From Fasciola hepatica (Eukaryota; Platyhelminthes; Trematoda; Plagiorchiida; Fasciolidae), in NCBI GenBank assembly GCA_948099385.1, contig CANUEZ040000209.1, forward strand, positions 1,178,001 through 1,242,000: DNA of 64,000 nt. The letters run 5' to 3'. Shown here one piece after another: positions 24,785 to 36,114 of this stretch. Every line of letters starts with the position of its first letter. Positions within the stretch are counted from its first letter, which is position 1. Below the pieces are notes generated by a model. The model searched no databases. It had not been told where the DNA came from and was given only the letters and a program-made list of their open reading frames with translations. The translations under genes and the position numbers were made by a program.

Positions 24785-24823
<39 letters not shown>
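24785..24823. repeat. (AT)n microsatellite, left arm, 39 nt
   Basis: An uninterrupted alternating AT tract. The mirror copy at 30002-30048 is 47 nt, and the 8 nt difference is the only length change between the arms. Confidence 0.97.
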
Positions 24824-24824
<1 letters not shown>

Positions 24825-24872
24825 TTGAATTGATGTACTTTAGACGTTGTGGCTTTCTAAGTCCGACGATCA

Positions 24873-25454
24873 GTGAGTTGTTGGTGCTGTGTTTACATCA
24901 GACGCTTTCTCTTGTTTCGTTCTATTCCTGAAACCGTGTTCCCCGTCAAAATGGAATTTTCTGTGCTCAGGCAATTTGCTCACGAGGGTATAATACTACT
25001 TCACTTCAAAGAAGCAATAGACGAAATAATGAAACCTAATTCCAAAGACTCAGGCAGCAGTTGCAGAGTGTTCCAAAGTGGCGCTCCTTCTCTAGAAATA
25101 TTTTCAAATGGAAGTAGTGATATGACTGCACTTCCCCTGCTCATGATTAAAGTGTTCAGTTCATGTCAGTCTGTATTGTATTTTCTGTATTTTTCTAACT
25201 TCAACATAGTCACCGGACGAGAAGTGATTCATCAATCCCCGTTAGGGAATGGTCCATCAATCCGACTGACAGACAAAACATCGTGCATGCAGATTGGTCA
25301 AAACTATTGCCAGATATCACAGATCAGTCGCACACCAAGTTGTCTTCCCATTCGAGAAACGGTGTGCTGGTTGATCAGCAGCTTTTTGCATAAGCATTTT
25401 AGAGTATCCTCCTATTTCATACTTAGGTTGCATTTTGGTTGGAAAAGAAACTGA
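24873..25454 (+). other. Unassigned 193-codon frame (mirror 29952-29371)
   Basis: Open in both arms with identical translation, for example KMEFSVLRQFAHEGIILLH, EAIDEIMKPNSKDSGSS and LGNGPSIRLTDKTSC. No motif identified, and the composition is not strongly protein-like near the ends. It lies just 3' of the decayed LINE and may be its trailing region or unrelated DNA. Confidence 0.25.
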
Positions 25455-25549
25455 CTATAGCACTATTTCTGTTCCTAATAATGTTATCTGTGAATTACCA
25501 AGGTGCTGGTTATTTGAGTGAATGTCCAATAGGAATGTAAACACACGAG

Positions 25550-25591
25550 CTTTCAACAGTTACACAACAGTTACACAATAGTTACACACAA
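25550..25591. repeat. Short tandem repeat, about 11-bp unit
   Basis: Three imperfect copies of CAGTTACACAA/T occur in a row. The mirror lies at about 29234-29275. A minor feature, identical in both arms. Confidence 0.7.
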
Positions 25592-27207
25592 TTACGTGTC
25601 TGGTTCTGCACCTTCATTTCATGTGTATTCCTACACTTGTCCGGTTAAAACAACACACATGGACGGCACGGCCAAAGCCAGTTTGGAGATATTCATGGGC
25701 CCCACCGAGTATGGGTGAAGACTGGGACAAATAAATCAATAATCAGCATAGTCTTTCTATGCCTAGCTATGACAAGTCACACGGATAGGATGGTTGCAAC
25801 ATCCCGCTCCCGTTATAGTGATTGAGGTCGCCCGTCCCAGCCGAAGTGAAGTCTTGTCCTCGCAACAAAGTACCACCCTGAACCAGTCATTACCTAATGG
25901 TGGTTCCTAGATGGTCCGAAAGCTCACTTATTTGGCATGTGTTATTCTGTTCGTGTTCCGTCTCCGGACAGATTTGTGCCACATATTTTTTTGTAAACAC
26001 TAACCACAGTGTGTGGTATTATATCAATATTCTACAGCTTTGCATGTTTATCTTGCGACCTTTTTGGATAAGAGCTGCAGGCTTGAAACTGACTGGATCT
26101 AGTAGTGGTGATTGATGACAAGCAAATAGATAGTTTTGATTAGAGTTCGGCAATACCAAGTGAAGTGTTGTGCTGCAGGAAACAGTCTTCACAGTTAAAG
26201 AAAAAGACGTGAGCTCGAGGTTGATCCAGCTGATCGGGGAAGAGGGGTTGCTGGAGTGAGCTGTATGTGAAATCTGTTGGTCCAACTCTGAATCTGCAAC
26301 ATTCTGTAGCACGGTTACTTCCAGATAAGAGATCTGGGACAGTAGTTGTTACACCAGATAAGCCAATGGTAAATACCAGATGAAGAATGATATTTCCTCT
26401 GATTGGAGTAGTTGTGCGTTGGACTGAGTGCCTTGCAAGTATGCTCGAATAGACGTTTATGAAGTATTGTGATGATGAAATTGTGTCCCAGAAGATATCG
26501 GATGCACTAAATTCACCAGCATTGATTTTTGACGAGGACGTTGGCAAACCAAATTGTTGAAGACCACTGACACCATGGGTGAGGCCAGTGGCGGTTGTTA
26601 TAGTAGACGTGCTGTACGGCGTGCTGCGTGTAAAACAGACTGTGTAGTGAGAACAATCGCAGTACTAATTTGAAGTGGATGAGCAGAGTCAAAGTGAATC
26701 GCTGTGCATAGACTTTTGCGAAATTTCTAATCTTGAAATTTAAACGCGAGTGTCATACGATGTGCCCGTCGATTCATGAAATTGCCTGTATCACGAAAGG
26801 TTTTTTTCTCGATGCATCACTTTAGGCGTTTACGCATACAGTAGTGAGTAAATGATAGCATACATGCAACCATAGATAGCAGTGAGAAAGTATTTAAAAA
26901 TTATCTTTTCACTTCATTTTTTATTATATAACAGCGCGTGACAAATTTGGTAAACAACCAGAAATAACCTCTCAAAAATGAAACAAAGCTAGGCTCAAAA
27001 CCACTCTGAGAGAGAAAAAGAGAGCAGTTTTTTTATGTCGATGCAATTGAATGCGTTGTTGTTATGCAGGAGCATCAACCTGGATGCTTCAGTCTTTTTG
27101 TCAGATGTGGACAGAATATAAAACGTCACGGTAGCGAGGTCATCGAGGGCCGGGTATGATTGCCGCTGAGTTAAATGATCGGGATGATAAACGCCAACGG
27201 TATCAGT

Positions 27208-27419
27208 AAATAGACGAAGGACCAATAATCCGCGACTTTGCGGGCTACGGAAATACGCGTCACGAGGCGAAATATCAAAGGAATATTTTTATGGAAAAGG
27301 GCCCAATCATCGATGATATTCTGAGTCATCTAGTTGATAGTGAATATAAGATTGACCGAGCAAATATTTTGGACTCCGGATCATTGCCACGAAATAAGCA
27401 ATTGCCATACTTCCAATAA
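27208..27419 (+). CDS. Candidate exon in palindrome spacer
   Basis: Open for about 70 codons up to a TAA at 27417. It contains DEGPIIRDFAGYGNTRHEAK, MEKGPIIDDILSHLVDSEYK and ANILDSGSLPRNKQ, a protein-like mix of charged and hydrophobic residues with a partial internal repeat (the two GPII-D segments). A weak acceptor (AATAG) lies at the 5' side. A strong donor (CACGAAA|GTGAGT) sits just after the stop, which may mean a frame error or that the stop lies outside the real exon. Function unknown. Confidence 0.27.
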
Positions 27420-27648
27420 ACTGGGATCTATGCACACGAAAGTGAGTAGTTCAGACACTTCAAAAGCCTTAGCCAAAGATGCAGATTTTGAGGCAAAAAT
27501 TTATTTTGGAAACCCACTGGTCGATTCAGCGTCACTGCATATTGACTGACTAACGAGCCTATTGTAATATTCGATCTTCAGCCCAGCCAATGGTTACTCA
27601 AATGTTAATTATCATCTATATGATCTGTAAGCGCAAGGTGACGGAATA

Positions 27649-27855
27649 TTGGAAACAATTTCCAACTCAGTTTATCTTTGCTTTCCTGGTAAGAATCATG
27701 TCTGCTCTCTTCCTGCAGTCCACACACTATCTATCATTTGGACATACAACAAAATGTTCAAAAAGATAAGGGAATATTATGCCCGTGTACGCCCCGAATA
27801 CGACAGGTTTGAGGCATGTCCGGCCTGGGACTTTAACGAAGACGTCTCTTGTTAG
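27649..27855 (+). CDS. Candidate terminal exon(s) with 30-nt intron
   Basis: The frame ends in TAG at 27853-27855. Inside it, 27689-27718 starts GTAAGA and ends CTCTTCCTGCAG. This is a near-perfect donor and acceptor only 30 nt apart, with length divisible by three, so splicing would remove ten residues without a frameshift. The C-terminal part reads TLSIIWTYNKMFKKIREYY, RVRPEYDRFEACPAWDFNED, then VSC and stop: basic, aromatic, tyrosine-rich. No family recognised. The 5' limit is uncertain. Extremely short introns are known in trematode genes. Confidence 0.4.
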   Translation: METISNSVYLCFPGKNHVCSLPAVHTLSIIWTYNKMFKKIREYYARVRPEYDRFEACPAWDFNEDVSC

Positions 27856-28163
27856 TATCAACAGTGTGAATGAAAAATGGAGGTTTCTGTGATGAATTGT
27901 CTTTCAGAACTATAAAATTAAAAAAAAACTCACAGTTAAACTGAGAGCCTTCCTAAGTTCCATTACTTCCATAATGGATAATATTCGTGCAGATAAGCCA
28001 TCTATTGGATATTCCAAATTCTTCCATTTGTTGTGATGATTTCTGTTCACACGGAGGTTTTACGTGCAAATAGGACTGAGGTAGGATAAATCAGTTTTAC
28101 TAGATCTCGTTAGCCTGGTGACAAGCAAGCAGTTATTGTGTTAGGAGCAATCCAGGACTTGAT

Positions 28164-28685
28164 ATGGGTAACGATTTCATTGGCCACTTCTCCCTCCATA
28201 TTTGCTGCGTTTGCCGGCCACCAAGTTTATCCGCCACTGACCTCACCCATGGTGTCAGTGGTCTTCAACAATTTGGTTTGCCAACGTCCTCGTCAAAAAT
28301 CAATGCTGGTGAATTTAGTGCATCCGATATCTTCTGGGACACAATTTCATCATCACAATACTTCATAAACGTCTATTCGAGCATACTTGCAAGGCACTCA
28401 GTCCAACGCACAACTACTCCAATCAGAGGAAATATCATTCTTCATCTGGTATTTACCATTGGCTTATCTGGTGTAACAACTACTGTCCCAGATCTCTTAT
28501 CTGGAAGTAACCGTGCTACAGAATGTTGCAGATTCAGAGTTGGACCAACAGATTTCACATACAGCTCACTCCAGCAACCCCTCTTCCCCGATCAGCTGGA
28601 TCAACCTCGAGCTCACGTCTTTTTCTTTAACTGTGAAGACTGTTTCCTGCAGCACAACACTTCACTTGGTATTGCCGAACTCTAA
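28164..28685 (+). other. Open frame crossing the inner right-arm edge
   Basis: 173 codons, starting in the spacer and running into the right arm. The portion inside the arm (from MPTSSSK-type residues on) is mirrored at 26547-26140 on the minus strand, while the N-terminal part is unique. It contains SASDIFWDTISSSQYFINVY and IILHLVFTIGLSGVTTTV. A weak resemblance to the start of a gypsy protease region was considered but not accepted. Confidence 0.25.
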
Positions 28686-30000
28686 TCAAAACTATCTATT
28701 TGCTTGTCATCAATCACCACTACTAGATCCAGTCAGTTTCAAGCCTGCAGCTCTTATCCAAAAAGGTCGCAAGATAAACATGCAAAGCTGTAGAATATTG
28801 ATATAATACCACACACTGTGGTTAGTGTTTACAAAAAAATATGTGGCACAAATCTGTCCGGAGACGGAACACGAACAGAATAACACATGCCAAATAAGTG
28901 AGCTTTCGGACCATCTAGGAACCACCATTAGGTAATGACTGGTTCAGGGTGGTACTTTGTTGCGAGGACAAGACTTCACTTCGGCTGGGACGGGCGACCT
29001 CAATCACTATAACGGGAGCGGGATGTTGCAACCATCCTATCCGTGTGACTTGTCATAGCTAGGCATAGAAAGACTATGCTGATTATTGATTTATTTGTCC
29101 CAGTCTTCACCCATACTCGGTGGGGCCCATGAATATCTCCAAACTGGCTTTGGCCGTGCCGTCCATGTGTGTTGTTTTAACCGGACAAGTGTAGGAATAC
29201 ACATGAAATGAAGGTGCAGAACCAGACACGTAATTGTGTGTAACTATTGTGTAACTGTTGTGTAACTGTTGAAAGCTCGTGTGTTTACATTCCTATTGGA
29301 CATTCACTCAAATAACCAGCACCTTGGTAATTCACAGATAACATTATTAGGAACAGAAATAGTGCTATAGTCAGTTTCTTTTCCAACCAAAATGCAACCT
29401 AAGTATGAAATAGGAGGATACTCTAAAATGCTTATGCAAAAAGCTGCTGATCAACCAGCACACCGTTTCTCGAATGGGAAGACAACTTGGTGTGCGACTG
29501 ATCTGTGATATCTGGCAATAGTTTTGACCAATCTGCATGCACGATGTTTTGTCTGTCAGTCGGATTGATGGACCATTCCCTAACGGGGATTGATGAATCA
29601 CTTCTCGTCCGGTGACTATGTTGAAGTTAGAAAAATACAGAAAATACAATACAGACTGACATGAACTGAACACTTTAATCATGAGCAGGGGAAGTGCAGT
29701 CATATCACTACTTCCATTTGAAAATATTTCTAGAGAAGGAGCGCCACTTTGGAACACTCTGCAACTGCTGCCTGAGTCTTTGGAATTAGGTTTCATTATT
29801 TCGTCTATTGCTTCTTTGAAGTGAAGTAGTATTATACCCTCGTGAGCAAATTGCCTGAGCACAGAAAATTCCATTTTGACGGGGAACACGGTTTCAGGAA
29901 TAGAACGAAACAAGAGAAAGCGTCTGATGTAAACACAGCACCAACAACTCACTGATCGTCGGACTTAGAAAGCCACAACGTCTAAAGTACATCAATTCAA

Positions 30001-30001
<1 letters not shown>

Positions 30002-30048
<47 letters not shown>
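30002..30048. repeat. (AT)n microsatellite, right arm, 47 nt
   Basis: Mirror of the 39-nt tract at 24785-24823, four repeat units longer. Confidence 0.97.
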
Positions 30049-30052
<4 letters not shown>

Positions 30053-30172
30053 CTGGAAGGGGTCGTCGGTGGTTCAGTTTTACTTCTACACGACCTTCTC
30101 CTGAAATAATTCGTGCCAATTCCATGGATATTAGGGATCATCGCCAACAGTACGCGGTGAATGAACGCAAGT

Positions 30173-32053
30173 TCATTGCAAACCGTGACCAAGTTTTCTA
30201 GTTTCCAGGGCCGTAACATATCTCGTGTTCCATAGACATATCGATGGTGCTCAAATGCATTTTCAGTTGACCACAGAGCGACAGCATTGGCCCGTACATG
30301 GCGCAATGCAGAAGACTATTCTCGTGGATTCCGTGTCAAAGCGGCAGAGTACATATCCAAATCACTGCAGGCATCGGCTTTGAGATAGGACGGATAATTT
30401 TTCAGTGTCACGGTATCGCCCTTATTCCATCACTTGTTAGCCTTTCCTGTCAGATTTTACGATTAATCTGGTGCAAACAACAGCTAGATACTGCTGGCCT
30501 CCTAGTATCTTCGGTTCCCTATTGCAAGCTTTACCACCTGCTTGTGAGCACCGGTCAGATGGCGACACAGGAGACGTATATCTTGGTTTCAAGGCTGATT
30601 TCTCCCCCTGTCCACAGCGTACTTGACACTGCTCACTGTTCTGTCAATATCTGATAGCAACCATCCTCCGCCTGACCATTAGGAAATAGAGTTATCCCCA
30701 GGTATTTGAAGAATGGTAAATACTCCGTTGTTTAACTATTAATGGGCAATATTTGAGTTGACGACCTCGGGGCAAGTCGAACATGTCTTCGTTTTCGCTG
30801 GGTTAATTTCGAGACCAATAGTGTTTACAACCCAAACGAGTCGGCCGACAAATAATTGAAGTTTTGGTGGGTGCATATCTGGACACAGCAGTATCGACCG
30901 CAAAATTCCCGGTCTGAGATGTGCACAGCTGAGCTCAGTTAGACATCGAGTTGGTCAACAAATATACTGTTCATTGTTCATTCGACTACATGGGTGACCA
31001 GTGTTGGGTATATATGCCAGCCCCGTCTAACTCGTGGTTAAACTGCAAACTCGTAAAATTTCGACTCCGCACTAGAAGGCGTGTACTATTATGATTAGCC
31101 TAGTTTGTCCTCTGGATTCTAGATAACCTGTCGGGCACATCATCGGATTATGATATACCACGCAGACATCCACGCATAACCGAGCCGAGATCAATGCAAA
31201 AAATGACGGAACAAGCTACTATTGGTTGCGGGTACTAGCACTGGTTTTGCAGTACTGTGAAAAGTGCTTCCCAATAGATATTTCTACTCCGGAAGCCCCG
31301 TTGGTTATGTTGATTACGACAGCCTCCTACAACTGAGATGCAACTGAGTAGCAGTAGGCAGAAAATCTTTGCATCTAGGTCAGCTCTACTGGAACTCAGA
31401 TTTTTCTCATTCACTCCATTCTTGAGAATGGGTAGCAGCAGAGAAGCACCTCAACACCCCGGAGTTGTCCCACCTACCGATGGAGGGAACCATAGCAAGC
31501 ATGCTGTTAACGTGTAAAAAAAGGTCGGATACTGTCCTCCCGACAGCTGTTTTGTTTTCTAGCTGGTTGACGGTTCTGAAATTATTCGTCATTCTTGGTG
31601 GCTTCAGTTGACGACTTGCATCTCTGTAACCAGAAAAAGCAGTAAGCTTGTGGAGTGGGCGCAAGTTTCGTTCAAAAGCTGGTCAAAAGGAGTTGGCAAA
31701 CGTCTGATTGTTCTCTGCTTGAAGATTATCTGATCTGCTGCATCACGTAAAAACAGGCTCTGACTTTTACTGTCTGTTCAGGAAATTCAGATGGAGTCGG
31801 AATAATATTCTAAACTCGCCAGTACTTTACGCGGTATCCATTCTATCAGTCTTTCTACCCAGCACCTTTACAATCGAGTACAGCTGAGTGCGAGAAGTTT
31901 TGTTTTATTCTGCGGTGCTCGATGCTTCCTACCAGTTTCGTTTCTCGTTTTACGCCTGATAGTTGCAAGATAGTTGCCAAGAGTCAGTCTTTTATATTTT
32001 TTACCGTACTCCCTAACTTCTTCCAAGCAGCTTCTCGATTGCCTAACTGACCA
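30173..32053 (-). pseudogene. Decayed LINE reverse transcriptase (right arm)
   Basis: Mirror copy of the relic at 22780-24660, with the same stops and frameshifts in the regions compared. It points in the same direction (minus) as the endonuclease remnant at 34565-33970, but about 2 kb of unrelated-looking DNA separates them. Whether they come from one original element is not established. Confidence 0.63.
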
Positions 32054-33402
32054 CCTACCACTGTTCTTCCGCTAGGAACCCATTCTTTTGCACCCTAATA
32101 AATATCCTGGTAAACCGCTACGATGTTTGAAAAAGCATAACGCTTTTCAGGGACTGTCAAAGCTAAGATGTTGATTCGGTTCGGTGGTCAGAATTTTAGG
32201 ATTTTGGACCGATGGAATTTGAAGTGTGCTCGTATATTAACATGGGAAAATCAATGAAACATCAAGATTAAGAACATCACCATGAGAGTTTGAGTTCACG
32301 ACACTGCCCAAAAAGAATATTCAGGGCTTTCCACAAACATATGACACTCTTTCAATCTGAGAGCAATTCGTCACATTGCAAATAAGAATCTCAGCCTTGG
32401 CTCTGAATGGATCTGAAAAGTATTTGACTCTAGAATCATCGTGAGACTTGTATGCACCCACCTCTAACCTAGTGAGGAGTACAGATTGAGTGGTCATGAC
32501 ACGGAAAATTTATCCATCGACGCAATATGTGACTGCAAAGCCCTTTCAACCGTAAGCACATTACTGATCTATGTGGCAAATAACATGTAATCTAGCTACG
32601 TGGAACATCTTGGTCACGGTGTTTAACAGTCCGTGCGCAAATCCTTCACTTGCTTTTTTAAATGGCCAGTGAGTAAACGTTGAAACAATGAAGTGCCTGG
32701 CTTCATGGGCCATGAATGCGGCAGGTATCACTTCGTAACCCAATGCTATCCGTAGGGCATCCAATTCAAAATCAGCCTAAGCTATACCCGTGTAGTGTAA
32801 TTCTAGCTGAAGCAAATTAGGTCAGTGATAACCAGAACAGAAATTGTTTGAATAATCGACAAACGTGCTTTCCATCCTTCATATATGTAAGATTAAAAAG
32901 TCCATTTCGAGGGCAATGATTATCTTCAATGCAGGTAGCTGTCGCAACATTTTTAATCTGCACAATACCACAGTCGGTCATAGACCACCAGCAAAGTTGG
33001 TGAACCGATGCATTCGATTGTGCCAGTTCCCAGATAAACAGAATGCAAATCCAATTGTGCTAATCGTCAAAGTGATGGGGGAATCACACTGTGACAATTT
33101 CAATACAGAATACAATTGGGTTTCATGGCTAGCTCCTCTTTCCCAGAACAAATAATCAGGAAATATATGCTTGGTATGAGCAGTTCGTGCTTTTTTGATG
33201 GCGAATGAATAGGTCCAAAATGTAAACGAGAATGACGAATCAGGTGATGTCGGCCCATCGTGATTTCTGCACGGATCGAGATAAGGAATTACTTTCCTCA
33301 CGTGACTGGGTCTTCTGGTTATAGAAAATGCAATTATGGAATTTGCTCAGCACCATTTTGTTAAGCGCCATAATTGTATGCAGAAAGTGTTACAAGCGAT
33401 CA

Positions 33403-33771
33403 CTAAACGTTATTTTCAGTAGATTTGTATAGTAATTTGCGAGTATGATGACTGGAACAGAGCACTCCGTGACAGGAAATAATGACAAACTCGTATTCAA
33501 ACATACAATCAGCCCTGGGAAAGCAGTATCGATTCCAGTGAGAGATACAACAGTAATCAAGAAAGACTATACCTTGGGAGTGAATTAAAGCAAAGCCATT
33601 TTTGGATTTAGGATCGTATATATTATTACACAAGAAAAAATACTGCTTGGCTGACCACAAATTACCGAATGACAATGCCTCAAAAATGAATTTCATGAGC
33701 GAAGCAACACCAAAAAAGAAACGCAAATTATGTTGAGGAGGTCTAACCAAAGAACGAGAATCAGCATTACT
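33403..33771 (-). other. Unassigned frame in right arm (mirror of 21062-21430)
   Basis: Same translation as the left-arm frame over its length. The base at 33792 creates an in-frame TGA just upstream, so this copy is shorter. This is the only internal substitution I noticed between the arms. Confidence 0.25.
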
Positions 33772-33969
33772 TTGAGAATCATATACACATCAAATAAACG
33801 AGATTGTTCGGATCACATCTTTTACTAGTGATGGTGGTATAATATTCTAGGAAATCGTGCGAAGTAGAGTTGTATGCACATTTATCTGGGTTAGTGTCGG
33901 TGTTACACTTGTAATAGAGTCGTAATAGTGCTATCACCATGAGCTTTTCATACATGGGCTCATGAATAG

Positions 33970-34565
33970 TTACATCACCACTGTGTCACGAATAACAGTG
34001 AGATGGACTGGGATAGCAGGCGGGCCTCCGATGTGCCTCTTGGGATCTCCAAAAGGACCAACTTGGATGGTGAAACCCTCAGCAATGACCACCAAGTCCA
34101 TTGAACAGACTCTTTGAATCAGCTGAGATAAATCTCCTTATAATTCTTCCTTGGTGTCAGATAAAATGATATCCGCGGTTCATACACCAGCATGATGAGA
34201 AAGCATCGATGCTCCAGCTTATTGCTGTTGAATTGAACAGAACTGTCCCACCGGAATTCGAACAAACGAGTGCCGACTGATATCCAGTTAAGCAGTGCAC
34301 GCTCAGCTCTCGTGCTTATAACAGTCCCAAGGCCAGCCTGATCACCAGCACTAGACACAGCATCATGGGACACTTAGAGAGCAACACGAGAGACTGAGGC
34401 TGCACCTATGGTGCGAAGCGAGGTCACAAATTTGGGGTATCTTGTGTGTGTTTCGGAGACACAGCCCACATCTACTTCACAGTTGTCAAGAGTTCTAGCA
34501 AGGGCAGCCCGTTGCCTTATCTGACATTGTGTGAGGACGTTGAAAGCAGCCAATTAAATTGAATA
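33970..34565 (-). pseudogene. LINE endonuclease domain fragment
   Basis: The minus-strand frame reads AAFNVLTQCQIRQRAALART, LDNCEVDVGCVSETHTRYP, then a TAA, then GLGTVISTRAERALLNW, and DLVVIAEGFTIQVGPFGD. This follows the apurinic-endonuclease-like domain of RTE/CR1-type LINEs. The FNVRTL start, the D-V-x-C-x-SET metal-binding block, the G-x-G-x-x-x-S-x-x-A-x-x-ALL-W block and the V-V-I-A-G-D-F-N-A-x-V-G block are all present in order, with the D-F-N asparagine position altered (EGFT). It stops dead at the edge of the palindrome arm. Truncated and inactive. Confidence 0.75.
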
Positions 34566-34569
34566 TTTA

Positions 34570-35690
34570 GGCGCATTGGTTGCACCTGGTCCATACACCT
34601 TGTGTGAACTACTGCTTTCTTCAGATCCACAGTTACTCGAGACATTTTCTATCGATCTTAAATAGAAGGAAGGAAATTGGCGAGACCAATTGAAGGAAAG
34701 TTGCTGAAGGTTTATTATTTAGACCAAGCCGTCTTCTCATTGTGTGTTACACAAACCAGCGGTCATTTTCTACCTGTTAGTTTGGGCTAGTCGCTGTGAC
34801 CGAACTAACTGATCGACTGACATGTTCTTCTGAATCCTTCACGTGTGGGAATCCTTTCCAATTTATTGATGGAAACGGAGAAATATTTTTACAAGTAACG
34901 TTCATAAGTATCACATATATATACTAAATTGTGGAGTGACACGGAACCCAGGTTTTTGATGGATTCCTATTCACGGATGAGAACATAATCCTTGCAGCCT
35001 CCATTGAAAAACGGGTTGGAAATCTAATCCTCTTTGTTGATATTTCTTCTACTTTTATCCTACCACGGTTGTTTACTCACCTCGGACGCAGTCTTATTTT
35101 ATATTCTTCTGTAACATGCACACCACAGTCAGTGTTCTCGGTGCATCAAACTGACCACAAATATCACCCCGGGATTTGTTTGTGCCGCTGTCTATGCTGC
35201 ACTCGCTGAACTGAAACGATTGTCAGACGATTATTCTGGTCAACTTGACTAACTCTGTGATCCATAAGTATGGAGATTTTCAGCTTTAAACCTACTCACA
35301 TTCATCTCATGTTTTCACCCGATTCATCTTACTTCCTGAATGGATGCGTTTTGGTCCTTCGAGTATCTCAACCAGCTCGGTACGAAACCTACAACCGCGG
35401 TCGACCACAACACAGTTTATGATTGACAAATTTCCACCCTTGTAATTGACGAATTGTGCCCATATGCATGATGTTCTTGAAGGTAACCATGCCTAACCAA
35501 AACCCAACCTCTTCTCCGTTCACCACTATTTGTCGGAACACATGTTTACCTCTCCGGCATCAGTATCCCGCTCACTCTATCGGTGTCAATATGCGTTTGA
35601 TCTTTGTCCACTGCTTCCTGGAGGAAACACTTTTCCGTGAAATGGTTGCGCATCTTCTAGTTTTCACAAATTGTTTTCCTAAGGCCGAGT
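34570..35690. other. No recognised gene
   Basis: Unassigned DNA between the LINE endonuclease scrap and the integrase-like fragment. A 78-codon plus-strand frame at 35456-35692 abuts the next feature and might be upstream debris of the same element, but no motif supports this. Confidence 0.35.
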
Positions 35691-35692
35691 AA

Positions 35693-36110
35693 TTGTCTTT
35701 TTCCACGACGTTTTGCTTAATTCAAAACCAACACGGCACCTTTGAATTTGTGCATGTTCCTGATATGTTTTTGTACAAACCAATGTATTCTGACGTTTCC
35801 TTACATTTTCTGGTTGCTTCCTCAACCCACCAGATATCGATGCACAGTTGGAGTGATCATTTTAAAATTGCTCGCAACTTTTCTTATCACTTCGGGGTTC
35901 ACGTTATCACAACGATATCCAGTCTAGCATGTGGGTGCATGCCCAATGGTTTACACGCCACATTTTTATCGGTCAAAACAGCGGGTCTCGCACTCCTATA
36001 TACCAGAACGTTTCGCATAAAGTTCGACCAGGAAGCGCTCAGCTGTCGTCTCCAGACCCACGCTGACACGTCCGTGCCATTTTCCGGTGAGGTTCTATAA
36101 GCTTTTACGT
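35693..36110 (+). pseudogene. Possible Ty3/gypsy integrase remnant
   Basis: The 135-codon frame contains FEFVHVPDMFLYKP, parallel to the F-x-x-V-H-V-D-x-V-G-P-L-P start of gypsy integrase cores. It then has a segment with FGVHVITT, parallel to F-G-V-P-x-x-I-T-T-D-x-G, and finally LALLYTRT and VPFSGEVL, parallel to LPLVLLGIR and LRLPGEFL. The catalytic aspartates of the D,D(35)E triad are not conserved where I would expect them. The match is by motif order, not by continuous similarity, so this is moderate evidence only. Confidence 0.38.
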
Positions 36111-36114
36111 GTAC

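Larger units (their letters stand above)
20865..26594 (+). repeat. Left arm of a 13.1 kb palindrome
   Basis: Every position x here pairs with the complement at 54833-x (outer part) or 54825-x (inside the TA microsatellite). Open frames reappear on the opposite strand with identical translations, for example 24873-25454 plus against 29952-29371 minus. The outer limit is set by TATTCATGAGCCCATG, and the inner limit by CCGCCACTG-x-CCTCACCC, after which the sequences diverge. The content is mostly decayed LINE plus unassigned frames. Differences found: C at 21041 against T in the mirror (33792), and a shorter TA tract. Identity therefore appears above 99.9 percent, judged by shared frames and spot checks rather than a full alignment. 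Confidence 0.96.
26595..28230. other. Unique spacer of the palindrome (1636 bp)
   Basis: The only part of 20865-33968 that has no mirror copy. It is moderately AT-rich and contains the plus-strand candidate exons described at 27208-27419 and 27649-27855. A minus-strand frame (27225-26995) overlaps the first. No recombinase, replication-origin or transposon-end motif was recognised. Confidence 0.8.
28231..33968 (-). repeat. Right arm of the palindrome
   Basis: Inverted copy of 20865-26594. The 8 bp excess in length comes from the TA tract. The outer end (33968) is followed immediately by a LINE endonuclease remnant on the minus strand, while the left arm's outer flank holds no such sequence. 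The duplication therefore has a defined breakpoint on at least one side. At the junction both flanks share GATGT three bases before the arm begins (a possible microhomology). Confidence 0.96.

Noticed and set aside
28164..28685. Gypsy protease reading of the 173-codon frame
   Set aside because: Only a vague F-x-V-x-x-S resemblance; no DTG/DSG active site is present.
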